A stretch of 64,000 nucleotides of DNA from Planoprotostelium fungivorum (Eukaryota > Evosea > Variosea > Cavosteliida > Cavosteliaceae), in the NCBI GenBank assembly GCA_003024175.1, contig MDYQ01000421.1, positions 1 through 64,000 of the forward strand. The letters are read 5' to 3'. The translations under genes and the position numbers were made by a program. Shown one piece after another: positions 54,061 through 64,000 of the stretch. The notes under the pieces were generated by a model that was given only the letters and a program-made list of their open reading frames with translations, searched no databases and was not told where the DNA came from. How positions within the stretch are numbered: position 1 is the first letter of the stretch; each line of letters begins with the position of its first letter.

Positions 54061-55828
54061 ATGACCGTGAAGGAGCCTGTGATGACCTTAAACTGTAAAG
54101 TATGTGGGCTCGATTCCTCTAAAATCCGCGTAACTCTCGTCAAATTGCAGGAGAGGGCGAAAGGTCACGTGATTGACGAATTTTCCATCAAAAGAAGCAA
54201 ACATTTGTGTAACAATTGGGCCATTTTTTGGTGGTAGATCAGATGGAAGATAACACCAATCCTGAAGCATCCGAGAGTAAGATGTTCACCTTCAAATTAT
54301 GGAGCATCTCCCAAAGATCATTCTCCCATGACATTTTCACAGAGAACAGAAGCCAAACTACAACAAGAGAAGGGCAATACGGTGAGTCATCTCCATCATA
54401 GTCCACATGTACATCTGACTCACGACAACAGATCGACAGAAGGTGGCATTTAGAAGACGCTTCACAGTCCACTGCTTTCATCGGCACCCCCGAGATGGGT
54501 CAGACATCTCATTACGCCCTCTTCATGATGGACGTGAGTCATCGTCACCTGCTCTCATCTCATCTTCTCTCTTCAGGATAAAGGCTTCCAAGTCTTTCCA
54601 GTGGACGAATGGTACACATTTGACAAGAGACCTCACCATGTGCAGAGTAACAAGACAAGTGCGGAAGAGGCCGAATCAGCGGTGAGACGATTCGCTTCCA
54701 CCCAACGCGTCGTCAACACGTCGCGATCGCGATCATCGCGATGCATCATTCCATCATCTACGTCTGACTCCTTCCAGCTGTACAACCGAGAGCACAAGTT
54801 GAACCAGAGACTGTCCAAGATGATCAAAGTCGAAGTGAAGAAGGAAGAAGATCGTGAAGACCCCGAAGACAATGTGGAGGAGTTTTCCATTCTGGGACGC
54901 ATGGACCGATCGAAGAAGAAGGCGATGAAGAGCCAGATCAAAACAGAAGAGAATGAGGACGTGAGTCATGTTACAAAAATCAGATCTGACTCGTTGTAGA
55001 TCGACAACGCAGACGAGGACGAGCACTTCGACAGGGAAGAGAAGGAAGAGGCGCCCGATTTGGGAGAGGATCAGGTGGGCGTCTACAGCGTTGTAGATGG
55101 CTGATATATCAGGCAAATGGGTTTTCGGACGATGAAGGTATTCAGATCGAGGAGGAGCCAGAGGAAGACAAGACGGCGGCTGATGAAGAACCGACAGAGC
55201 TGAACGACTATGGTAAAGAGGTGGTCAGGTTGCAGAAAGAGCACAAGGATGAAATGGAAGAAGATATTGGTTCGGAGGAAGAGGTGGGGTCATCGTCATC
55301 GTGACATCTATATCATCATCGACATCATCACGTCCTTCATCATCAACATCATCAACATCATCATCATGTCTGACAAACCAAAGGAAGAAGAAGAGTCCGA
55401 CGCAGAAGACGAAGAAGACGAAGACCTCAACGCCGCCCGAGCCCTCAGAAGGCCAGTCAAGCGTGCAAAGACGTCGCAGCCACAAGAGGACGTCACTCAG
55501 AGAAGTATCGCCCCCAGTGCCGCCCCCACCGGTGACATCACCGAAGAGGAAGTCAGCATCTACAACGTTGTAGACGGACGTCTGACTCGTTGTAGATACG
55601 CAGAGCCCTGCTTGGGGCGGGTAAAATCCGGACGCAGCAGCTGTTGAATAAATTCAAGAAGAGGCTGGTGGACCAGGAGACAAGGGTGAGGAGATGAAGG
55701 TTGAGAGGTGACACGTGCAGGGGAGGTTCGCTAAGATGTTGAAGAAGCTGAGTCAGACGGTGGACGAACCTGGAGGGAAGTTCATCATGTTGAAGGATGA
55801 GTACAGAGGAGGACTCAAAGTCAATTAG
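54061..55828 (+). CDS. transcription factor IIF subunit alpha (RAP74)
   Basis: General RNA polymerase II initiation/elongation factor. Key blocks: RWHLEDASQSTAFIGTPEMG, SHYALFMMDDKGFQVFPVDE, WYTFDKRPHHVQSNKTSAEE (the RAP74 dimerisation barrel, compare FEAFPVHNWYNFTP), KLNQRLSKMIKVEVKKEEDR, a long acidic middle (DEDEHFDREEKEEAPDLGED) and a C-terminal winged helix, ITEEEIRRALLGAGKIRTQQ then LLNKFKKRLVDQETRGRFAK, ending at TAG 55826-55828 with AATAAA five bases on. The proposed first exon MTVKEPVMTLNCKVCGLDSS (ATG 54061) holds a CxxC pair; its join to the core rests on phase only. Introns at 54961-54999, 55075-55112 and 55552-55595 belong to the shared motif family. Confidence 0.88.
55075..55112 (+). 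repeat. 38-nt TFIIF intron carrying GCGTTGTAGATGGCTGA
   Basis: GTGGGC to ATATCAG, between GEDQ and ANGFSDDE. The core repeats that of the formin and SAP-gene introns. Confidence 0.75.
55552..55595 (+). repeat. 44-nt TFIIF intron with palindrome and CGTTGTAG 3' end
   Basis: GTCAGCA to CTCGTTGTAG. The palindrome TCTACAACGTTGTAGA is at 55559-55574. The intron breaks the winged helix between ITEEE and IRRALLGAG, where family conservation confirms its removal. Confidence 0.85.
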
Positions 55829-56123
55829 ACGTAATAAAGAAGATGGGGAGAGTGGAGAGGAGTTGATGTCTACATGATGTGATGTGACGGCGAACACGAT
55901 GAACATAGCAGGCTCAAAACAAATATAGACAACGAAGAAAAATGAAGAGAGGTTGTGATAACAAGGTGAGATGTGATGTGATGTGATGTGATGGTGAACC
56001 ATCTCCGAACGACCGTAAGAGGACACTCGGACTGCGATGTTTGGAGGATCATTTCCGGTTCATGTTCATGACGTTCGTCATCTGTCTCACTGAAAGAACG
56101 AACGGACCATTTATTCGTTCTCC

Positions 56124-57253
56124 TCAGCATTTAGCCACGAGCTCGTCATATTCAGCAGTGGTAACAGAGAAAGGAAGGGAGTGACCGTAAGTCCAAGCTT
56201 TTCCGGTCTGGCTGATAGGCACTCGGGTGGATGTCAGGATCGATCTAGCACCTGAGACACGTTAGCTTCGTCTATGAAATCATAGAGAAATCTCACCATC
56301 CTCTGCAGACCTAGGTCCTTGGTGGTAAGTCAGATCAGTGGCACAGTAGCCTGACAGACGAGAGAAAGAGAGATTCCTTCCGACATCTCAGACATCTCTG
56401 CAGTTTCACAAGATCTCACCCTTTGGCTTGATCTTCTGAGCAAGTGCTCTTGCGTACACGTTCAAGAACATCTTTGACATTCCGTAATCCCCGTAAAATT
56501 TGGCATGAGCGTCACCATACAGGGTAGTGTAGTCATCTGTCGTAATGGTCAGGTGTTGCTACTTTCACTCACTCACTCTTTTCCGCTGCGGTGTAGTATT
56601 CCTGCACCAGTCGTTCGAACTCATCCTGACTGATGTCGTCTCGATCGAATTTCTCCTTCGTTTGAGGTGGAACAGCCCCCAGACACAGGGATGCGAGACC
56701 ACTAGTGACCTCTACCAAGTGAGCGTCTCTAGACTTTTCGAGCAGAGGAATGAAGGCCTCGTCTGCTATCTGTGTGGTGGTGAGTCCGATCGTTATGGTG
56801 ATGATGAATGAGGGACTCACAGCAGTTCCAAAGACGTTGGTAGCGAAGATAGTTCTGGCGTCCGAGGTTGCTATGGCTGCGCTGCTGATGAGAACATCGA
56901 GCCTTCCGTAGGTGGATCTGAACAAAATGAGTCGAGATGATTCGTCGTGTTTTAAATCCACTCCACATGTTGAGCTGCTTTCTCGATGCTAGCCTTATCG
57001 GTAAGGTCGAATGCGACGACCTTTTGATCAGTTCAGACACGATCGATGTTGCTCCGATCACCTCCAAGAGGTTTCCCTCTGCAATGGACGGTACCAACTC
57101 TTGGATGACTCTCTTTGATGCTTCTACCGATCTCACACCAGCAATGACGACCTGATCCCTCTCTCCTGTCAAGAGGATCTTGACGGCTTGTAAGGCAAGA
57201 CCTCGTCCACCTCCGCTGATAAATACGATTCTCTTGTTCTCGAAAGAAGGCAT
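56124..57253 (-). CDS. short-chain dehydrogenase/reductase, carbonyl-reductase-like
   Basis: NAD(P)-dependent oxidoreductase with a Rossmann fold. ATG 57251-57253: MPSFENKRIVFISGGGRGLA gives the glycine-rich cofactor loop, FDLTDKASIEKAAQHVE the D-L-T site, YGRLDVLISSAAIA (the usual NNAG is ISSAA), and FATNVFGTA helix 4. VEVTSGLAS supplies the catalytic Ser, and YGMSKMFLNVYARALA the YxxxK pair. The 40-residue insert between Ser and Tyr (VPPQTKEKFDRDDISQDEF) is typical of carbonyl reductases such as CBR1. The final exons, CYCATDLTYHQGPRSAED and GARSILTSTR, end in TGC TGA with AATAAA about 12 nt downstream. Six introns. Substrate unknown. Confidence 0.88.
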
Positions 57254-57800
57254 TCTGTTGTGTTGTCTAGATGTGTGACTGAATGGATATGCTCTCAGCT
57301 ATACGAAGATGCATCGTCGGCGGCCGGGTATCGGGTGCCCGCGTAAAGCCCGCGCGGATATTCCGGCGTCGATGATATGACGATCGCGTCATCACGTAAT
57401 ACCCTCTTCTTTGGACACACAAGTTGAATCACCTATGGATTCTTTTACTTCTCTCTCTTCTTTTTGATTGGTTCGTGAGAGAGGGGGTTTGGTAGAGTAC
57501 TTATGATCAACGTTGAATCTAGGCTTATCAGACGATCCACTCTACACTTTTGAGGAGGCAAAGAACAATCGTCTCGTCACTGTGATCCCCGTACGAAAGG
57601 TACTGCATCAGTACGTTGTCACGAGATCCGCGTATGAAGAGCAGGAGAAATGAAAATCTCAATTGCCTCCCTTTCTCCTCACACCTCACGAGATCAACAC
57701 ATGCATCACATCAATCTCTTTACATTCTCTCTGAAGAAGAGTGATGACAATCCTTCATTATGACGAAGGACATAGAAGAAGAGAAGTAGATACACATAAT
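57254..57800. other. intergenic region with an orphan coding-like exon at 57523-57653
   Basis: Plus-strand 57523-57653 follows a TCTAG acceptor-like site and reads LSDDPLYTFEEAKNNRLVTV, IPVRKVLHQYVVTRSAYEEQ, EK then TGA. Composition and codon choice look coding. A first exon with ATG was not found; one in-frame option at ATG 57308 (MHRRRP then GTATCG) is speculative. A GC-rich palindromic stretch (57319-57360) lies nearby. Confidence 0.35.
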
Positions 57801-58646
57801 TTATTGTTCTCTTCTCGAGCCAACGTCGTAGTCATCGCGGTCGTCGATGACAATCTTGAGTTCTTGCATGGGGACGCCTTCGTATTCGCCTCTGCTGCTT
57901 CTCTTCTCCATGATGGAATTGACGAGTGCAGCCGCTAATGCAAAGACGACTAAAGCTCCTAGAAGTGAACCAGATATGATGACGTTCTTCCACTGTCTAC
58001 CCGCTGTATCCCCATCAATCTGATGTCCAAATGAGATCGTATCACCTTCTTCCTCCTTCTCCGCTCTTGCGATGGCCAGGGAGATAGTGCTCGTTCCGTT
58101 TACGGTCATGCAGATCTTAGTCTGCTTGTCCCAGCCACAGCCGCTCAATGTGTTGCAGGTGACATCCTCTCCAATCTGTTCGCACCTAATGTTCTCGCAT
58201 TTCTCTCCAGAATAAGCCCAGAAGCATCCACAGGCTGATCTTCCATCTTCGTTCGGTCAATCAAATGTTGATATCTAATCGAAAGCCTCACTTTCGTTGT
58301 AACATTTGCCTCTTCCATTGCAATCGCAGCCGTTCTCGCAGCGATCTCCAGACCATGTGTCGTCACAGTAGCACGTGCCGTAAAGTGTGCACATTCCATT
58401 GCCGTTGCAGGTCGTATCTTTGTTGCAGTATTGTGTGCAGTAGACTCCGTAGTAGTCTTTGAAGCATTTGCATGATGCGGACTCTCTATGCCACGTTCCA
58501 TGGCTGCCACAGTTGTTGATGTCATCTTGTGTTAGCGGCGTTCCCTCTACATACCGTCTCAATCACATGAGGTTTACACGATATGATCCCTCACCCGTTG
58601 CAGCGAGGCATATGCAAGTCAGTCCAATCAGTATCAGTTTGTTCAT
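57801..58646 (-). CDS. type I membrane protein with EGF-like repeats
   Basis: Secretory start MNKLILIGLTCICLAATG (signal peptide) at ATG 58644-58646, an intron, then Cys-rich extracellular repeats: NNCGSHGTWHRESASCKCFK, DYYGVYCTQYCNKDTTCNG, NGMCTLYGTCYCDDTWSGDR, CENGCDCNGRGKCYNES, ACGCFWAYSGEKCE. The C-x-C-x(5)-G-x-x-C spacing is EGF/tenascin-like. A second globular part (CNTLSGCGWDKQTKICMTV) precedes one membrane helix, VIISGSLLGALVVFALAAAL, and a short tail EKRSSRGEYEGVPMQEL. Resembles social-amoeba adhesion or recognition proteins of this layout. The stop TAA lies within AATAAA (plus strand TTTATT at 57800-57805). Confidence 0.85.
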
Positions 58647-58996
58647 TTTCTCTTAGTGTTCGTTATGGTTCGTGATGGTACGTTTCGTGTTCAATGATTA
58701 TCGTCTCGTGGGGCGTGATGCGTATCCTCGTGTTGGATGGGTCTGTCAGGCCTCGGTCGGGGCCATCCAGTTTTCTCAGAAATTTGGACTTCAAACCCGA
58801 GCTCCGCTGCATGGTCTGCAACGGCTGATTGATTTAGACATAAGTCGGGGCTGTGAGGGGCTTCTCCATCGTGGAAGCAAGGAGGCGTGGATCGTGCGGT
58901 TCCATATTTGTTTGTTTGGATGATTGGGACATCGATGCGTCGTGTCAGCTTACTCTCGTGCAAGTCGAAAGACAACTTCGGGGTACAAATACAATT
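58647..58996. other. spacer, EGF protein to VCA protein
   Basis: 350 bp. A 94-codon minus-strand frame and an 83-codon plus-strand frame overlap here, but neither has domain character or convincing splice context. It probably contains the promoter of the EGF protein. Confidence 0.4.
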
Positions 58997-61016
58997 TTAC
59001 CATTCTTCGTCATCATCTTCGTCCTCCAAAGACATGTCTGCGAGTCTGCTCGCCATGGCATTCTTCAATATGGAACCGATGCTGACGCTCGTCCTCTTCT
59101 TCAGCTCCTCCTGCTCTTGTCTCAACTTGTTCACATCGACGTTTCGTAGAGTCGTTCCATTACGGATCTGGTCCAGTAGAGAGCCGCTGGAGAAGCTGCC
59201 GGCAGATACGGAATGAGAAGGAGCTCGGTTTTGTGTCTGAATGGACATCAGAGGACATCAGATGGATGATGATGGACGATGATGGATGGGGAGGTGGGAC
59301 TCACGGGTAGTGTGGCAGTGGAGGGTTTTCTGGACATGGGTGCTGGATGATTCAACTCGAGGAGGGTGAAGGTGATGATGTCGGCATGACGATGATGTGA
59401 TGTGGCTCGAAGATCGTGATGATGATGTGTTGACGATATGATGATGTGTGATGGAATCGAAGATCATCTCGATGGTGATGATGATCACCTGCTGGAGGTG
59501 GAGGAGGGGCGAAGGCGCCACTGATGGCCACATTTGTATTGGCGGGAACAAAGAGAGAAAATCGATTCTTATTTCCTCCGTTCTCGTTCAACATCATGGT
59601 CATCTGAAAGAGCATCCGCTGTCCAAAAGTCAGAGACGTCCATCATCGTGTGCAGATGCAAACATCATCACCTTGATGTCCTCGGAGCTGAGATCGTTAT
59701 AGCTGTCGATGATCTTCTTTATCAAATTGTCTACCTGCATGAGGTCACATGTCTTCCCATCTCGATGATGGTGAAGATGACTGCACCTGCTGGATGACAC
59801 TATCCGCTTGGATTTTCGAAATGGCGACATCTAAAAGTCTCTCCTCTGTCTTCGTGCACTGTTGTTCTAGATCGTCCACCTTTATCTCAATGAATTCGAA
59901 ATAAAACGAAATAAATTGTCACCTGAGTCGATAGAGTGTCAACCACATCTCCCAGCGAAGCCGTCAACCTCTTTGTGAGACGCTTAGTGATACGTTTCTG
60001 CTGCTCGACTGTCTTCTGGCCTCCATCTGCAGATGGTGGTTTGACAGATGATGACGATGATGGTGCTGGAACTTCGATGCTGACTTTCTTCTCCTTCTTT
60101 TGTTCGGCCAATTGTCTCTTCAGTTCGGCAATCTCTCTGTCTTTCTCGTTGATCGACTTCTCTAACTGCTGACGTTGCTGTGTCTGTTCACATCAGCACA
60201 TGATGAGGGTTGAGAAATGAATTCTTCTTACCTCTCTCTGAAGAGCTTGAGCGTTCTCTTTTGCAGTGTCATCACTCCTCTGAGATGTTGATGATGATGA
60301 TGTCTTTACATCGTGATTTGACGTCTGAGTGGAGTTGAAGACAGTGTTTGTGTTGACCTGAGGTGGAGTGGACTCGACGTGATTCTTCACAGGTGTGACG
60401 GTCGTTGTGGGTTTGTGAAACGAGGTCTTTGTTTCTGGTTTAGAAGGTGGAGAGGGAGAGACGACAGTGGGCGTCGTCTTTGTCTCTACAGCAGTGGGAG
60501 GTTGCGATGATGGAGATGGTTGTGAGGTGATCGTGGATGGTGTTACAGATCTCGTGGGAGTTGTAAAAGATGAGACGACATTCTGAGTCTTTGTGGTTTG
60601 CTTCACGTCTGTGCTGGTGGGCTTATCGTTGGATTTCACTGCGGAAGGTCAGGGAGGGAAAGAATAGACCTACTCACTTGGGCTGGCAGAAGATGTGAAT
60701 GTGGCCGAGCGGGTCGCTGTGGTCTATCGAACAATCATTACCGATGAATTACTTATTATAGGATTATCGTCACCTTGTTGTCCCCTAGACTGTTGATGAA
60801 GGAAGGTTCTTTGATAAATGTTGCCTGATCGTTTGAGTCATCGTAGCACGTCAGGATGATCACCTTTCTATTTCGAGTCTTCAGGATGCGTTCCTCCTCT
60901 TTCCGCTCTGCTTCTCTCGACTGCATCTCATTGTTCTTGCTGTCTTTGTCCAACATGTTCTGTAGGTTCGAGCCCGAACGCATGGCCTGCACCTTCTGTT
61001 GCCATTCTGTAGACAT
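58997..61016 (-). CDS. WASP-type actin nucleation-promoting factor with unusual N-terminus
   Basis: The C-terminus is a compact VCA module: WH2 motif GSLLDQIRNGTTLRNVD, a central-type amphipathic helix VSIGSILKNAMASRL, and an acidic end EDEDDDEEW with the terminal Trp that contacts Arp2/3. This predicts Arp2/3 activation. The N-terminus (MSTEWQQKVQAMRSGSNLQN, then RNRKVIILTCYDDSNDQATF) is not a WH1, GBD, SHD or WASH domain that I recognise. A Ser/Thr/Pro-rich linker (TTPTVVSPSPPSKPETKTS) and coiled coils (EKDREIAELKRQLAEQKKEK, VDDLEQQCTKTEERLLDVA) follow. A short proline run, AFAPPPPPAG, is a profilin site candidate before the VCA. About nine introns. VCA assignment is good; class is open. 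Confidence 0.78.
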
Positions 61017-61399
61017 GGTGTCTGTCTCTGTTGTGGCTGTTCTTCTCGAAAATGTTGTTCCGGTTTCTCAAACAAACGAAAAAAACTGAGGTCGCAACGT
61101 CAGGCCTGATTCAAAGATATCTAGTCGTGATCACAACCGCAGGACAGCTTCCAATTCTCTCCTTAATGTACGTCACTCGAAAGAGTCATCACCGACATCG
61201 TCGTCGCTAGCGCAGGCGTATCATAAGTATATCCACCCATGCATGAAGCTATTGTTCGGTGCTGTCGTTCACCACCTCTCTCCTCTGTTTGTCTTGGTAG
61301 GCAAGAAAAAAGTGAAAAAAGAAACCGAAAATTTGTCGCTCTTCCTGCCAACTACAATGAGTTTCCCGACACCATCACGCCCATTCAGCATTTGCCAAG
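61017..61399. other. divergent promoter region, VCA gene and PDH E1-alpha gene
   Basis: 383 bp between two divergent starts. AT-rich A-tract stretch at 61308-61335. No gene supported; an in-frame ATG at 61360 opens a frame that does not continue into E1-alpha. Confidence 0.45.
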
Positions 61400-63145
61400 A
61401 TGATGGGCCTTCGCTCTCTCCGAACCATCCAGGTAATACTTGACTCGCGCAGTAGTCCCCCTTACTTGTCATAGACTATCCAGCCTCGTCGTTCATTTGC
61501 AACGGCTGCTGAGCCTCAGAAAGTTGCTGAGAAGGCTAAGAAGAAGGACAAGTTCACCATTGGCAAGGATGGTACTATCACAGTCGAATTTGGCGTGGTG
61601 AGAATGAGAGAAAGTTATCATATCCATATGATTGTGCGAAAATGGGACTCACGAACGGTTAGAACCCCTTCAGAGGACACAAATTGGAGCCACCTCCAGC
61701 CGTCGCCACCACCACCAAAGAGGAGTTGCTGAACTTCTTCAAGCAGATGACACTGTGGAGAAGAGTGGAGGTAATGTATAGGTGTAACGTGTCTGTCTCA
61801 CCCTTTCAGGTCGCTGCCGACAACTTGTACAAGGCCAAGCAGATCCGTGGTTTCCTTCACCTGTACAACGGACAGGTCATATCATCCCCCATCCTCCTCA
61901 TCTTCACGTTCACCGACCTCTATCATTCTCATCGTTCCCCTTGATTCATAATCGAGCCTCTTCATCTTCACACATTGACCTCATGTAGGAAGCCATCGTC
62001 GCTGGATACGAGTCCGTCTTGAACAAGGACGACCACGTCATCACTGCTTACCGATGCCACGCCAACTTTATGGGCCGTGGTGGAACCCCCTTCGAGGTCA
62101 TCTCCGAGTTGACCGGAAAGGCGACAGGTGATCATCTCGTCGTCCACCTTCTTCATGTTCTCCTCATCACGTCTCTTCACTTTCTCTCCATCTCATGATC
62201 TCATCCTCTATAGGTTGTGCCTCTGGCAAGGGAGGATCCATGCACATGTACAAGCGTGACACCAACTTCCACGGAGGTAACGGAATCGTCGGCGCTCAGG
62301 TACCATCTTCCATCATCTCCATCATCAACCTTTCTCATGCAACCCCAACAGGTGCCCATCGGTGCCGGAGCTGCCTTCGGTCTGAAATACAACGGAAAGC
62401 CAAACGTCTGTATTGCCATGTACGGTGATGGTGCTGCCAACCAGGGTCAAAACTTTGAGGCCTTCAACATGGCCGCCCTGTGGAAGCTTCCCGTCATCTT
62501 TGTGTGTGAGAACAACAAGTATGGCATGGGAACCTCTGCAGAGAGAGCCGCTGCCAACACGGAGTACTTCACTCGTGGTGATGCCGTCCCCGGCCTCAAG
62601 ATCGACGCCATGAACGTTCTCTCTGTCAAGGTATCTATTTTATTCTATTTTATTTCTCCTCACCGTGTTCTTATTTCGTTTGATTATCTTTTATTGTATT
62701 TTATTTCGTATTCATCCTCTTACAGTCTGGTTTTGCCTTTGCAAAGGAGTGGGCTCTCACCAAGGGCCCCATCTTGGTGGAGGCAGAGACTTATCGTTAC
62801 ATGGGTCACTCCATGTCTGACCCCGGTCTTGCCTACAGAACTCGTGATGAGGTTGCCGCCATCCGTGCAGAGAGAGACCCCATCGACAAGGTCAAGCTCT
62901 ACCTCTTGGAGAACCAGTTGGCCACGGAAGAAGAGCTCAAGGTATAGAGGATGATGGTGATGATGATGGTGACGGGGCGACAGGAACACGAGAAGGAGAT
63001 TAAGAGGACGGTGGACGAGGCCGTGAAGAAGGCCGCCGATGCACCTCTACCAGAAGCGAAGGAGCTCTACACAGACATCTACACAGACATGCCATACTAT
63101 GTCAGACACACCAACATCGAGGACTCTCTCGTCGTTGAGAAGTGA
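61400..63145 (+). CDS. PDHA: pyruvate dehydrogenase E1 component subunit alpha, mitochondrial
   Basis: TPP-dependent decarboxylation of pyruvate in the mitochondrial PDH complex, with E1-beta. Start [11 protein letters not shown], intron, [20 protein letters not shown]: a typical transit peptide. Core blocks: [76 protein letters not shown], and the TPP/Mg loop [15 protein letters not shown] with [10 protein letters not shown]. The phosphorylation loop reads [20 protein letters not shown]: the site-1 Ser is present while the site-2 Ser of mammals (VSYR) is Ala. C-terminus [11 protein letters not shown] 63143-63145, AATAAA 63159-63164. About eight introns, each closed by conserved sequence. Length about 395 residues, as usual. 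Confidence 0.97.
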
Positions 63146-63774
63146 AGAGCCCGAGTCGAATAAATAGAAGGCACACGAAGACATGAGAAGATGACGTGGT
63201 TGGTTCTTTATGAGTCGGTGATGTGAATCCCTCTCTGTGTGGCCTGTGCTGTTCGTGTCTTGGAGACACCAGACGCGGCATTCAGGGGCTATCCAGTTTC
63301 GACTTCTTTGTCCACCTCATGCGTGGGGAAGGGAGCGGCGGTGTCTCTCATCTTCTAAAGTGAAGGCCTCGTGAACCTCATGTTCTATACTTGTTGACTT
63401 TCTTGTCTCTTCATCGTTTCTAAGACGTCGTGTCTCTCTCCCTCTCAATTCGTATCGTCTTCGGGGCCATCGCAGCGTGTTGTCTGCATGTCGTTGCTCT
63501 ACTATATGGATTCCCGCTGCGATGAAGAGAGTACGTACTCTCTATCTCTATCAGAATCGCTCGAAATCTCACAAGGAGGGGGTTATTCGTTGACAGGTCT
63601 TTCATATTTCCACGAGATTTCATATTTCAAAGAACTTTCAGCTTTCCTTTTTTATAGTGAACCACCGAGTTACACGCGAGATTTCGAACTGACTTTCTTA
63701 TTGTAGGGAAAGAGGGCACCAGGGGGATTCCATGGAGGTCACGACGAACACGAGCGAACGCTTCGCTGCGATCG
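63146..63774. other. intergenic region between convergent genes
   Basis: 3' flank of PDH E1-alpha with AATAAA at 63159-63164. The remaining 600 bp shows short frames on both strands without start, splice context or family. Nothing else seen. Confidence 0.4.
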
Positions 63775-64000
63775 TTAAGACTCTCCGTCGCTGTCGTCGC
63801 TCAAAATGAAGTCTTCTGTTTCGTCTCGTCAGAAAGTGCAAATGAGATGGTGCGAATGAGATGATTGGATGTCACATCACCTCTCGATGGTCTCGCGTGC
63901 AGAGTTGAAAGGTCTTCTTTGGGAGTCTCCAGCCTGTCGCGAGTGAGAGGGAGTCTTCTTAAGAAGAGAAGCTCACCCATGAGGCTGCAATGAGTGCAAG
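63775..64000 (-). CDS. C-terminal end of an uncharacterised protein, 5' part beyond right edge
   Basis: Minus-strand exons: IAASW, intron (about 63935-63977, GTGAGC to GCGACAG), LETPKEDLSTLHARPSR, intron (63810-63876), EDFILSDDSDGES, then TAA at 63775-63777. The acidic Ser/Asp tail DSDGES looks like a casein-kinase-2-type site at the C-terminus of a nuclear protein. No family assigned. Confidence 0.5.

Noticed and set aside
1-64000. tRNA or rRNA genes
   Set aside because: No cloverleaf with A/B-box motifs or rRNA core sequence was found by eye; a tRNA scan would be needed to exclude one fully.

Overview
The window is nuclear DNA of a compact, intron-dense protist. GC content is moderate, the standard stop codons are all used, intergenic spaces are often only 70-250 bp, and nearly every gene is cut by GT-AG introns of about 38-60 nt. 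Gene content (an LRR-RasGEF fusion, a diaphanous-type formin, a full-size PDR-type ABCG transporter, a 7TM receptor, a WASP-type VCA protein, a VHS/GAT protein) fits an amoebozoan best, perhaps a protosteliid. That placement is inference from gene content only. I saw no bacterial operon, CRISPR array, rRNA or tRNA, and no convincing virus-like or LTR element.

Layout, 1-16 kb: alpha/beta-hydrolase (-, runs off the left edge); two-helix membrane protein (+); LRR protein (+); two uncharacterised genes; an isolated internal piece of formyltetrahydrofolate synthetase (+); a HIRAN-like gene and its partner (-); LRR-RasGEF (-); MIT-AAA ATPase of spastin type (+). 16-31 kb: PDR ABC transporter (+), 7TM receptor (-), formin (-), RRM-like/Glu-rich protein (-), and weak coding signal at 30.4-30.8 kb. 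31-40.5 kb: SF3B1 (-), coiled-coil protein (-), VHS-GAT adaptor (+), TNFAIP8-domain protein (-). 40.7-45.1 kb: three tandem CAMK-like kinases (-), the most downstream one a decayed mosaic. 45.5-64 kb: NOL8-like (-), tubulin cofactor C-like (+), ribosomal eL30 (-), PPR protein (+), SAP protein (+), TFIIF-alpha (+), short-chain dehydrogenase (-), EGF-like membrane protein (-), VCA protein (-), pyruvate dehydrogenase E1-alpha (+), and the 3' end of a further gene (-).

The genes do not form one pathway. Loose themes are actin/cytoskeleton (formin, VCA protein, RasGEF, TBCC), RNA and ribosome function (SF3B1, NOL8, eL30, PPR, RRM-like protein, TFIIF), and membrane traffic and signalling (VHS, TNFAIP8, 7TM, ABC).

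The most unusual signal is in the introns. Short introns of unrelated genes (FTHFS fragment, formin, PPR, SAP protein, TFIIF-alpha) share a motif around CATCTACAAC/GTTGTAGATG, in both orientations and sometimes as a perfect 20-bp palindrome. Two introns in different genes are nearly alike end to end. This looks like an introner-type family. Also notable: stop codons nested in AATAAA, a mosaic kinase pseudogene, tiny first exons, and GATC-palindrome minisatellites inside introns. All exon joins were made by eye from frame and GT/AG sites; spans are reliable where conserved domains are cited and approximate elsewhere.
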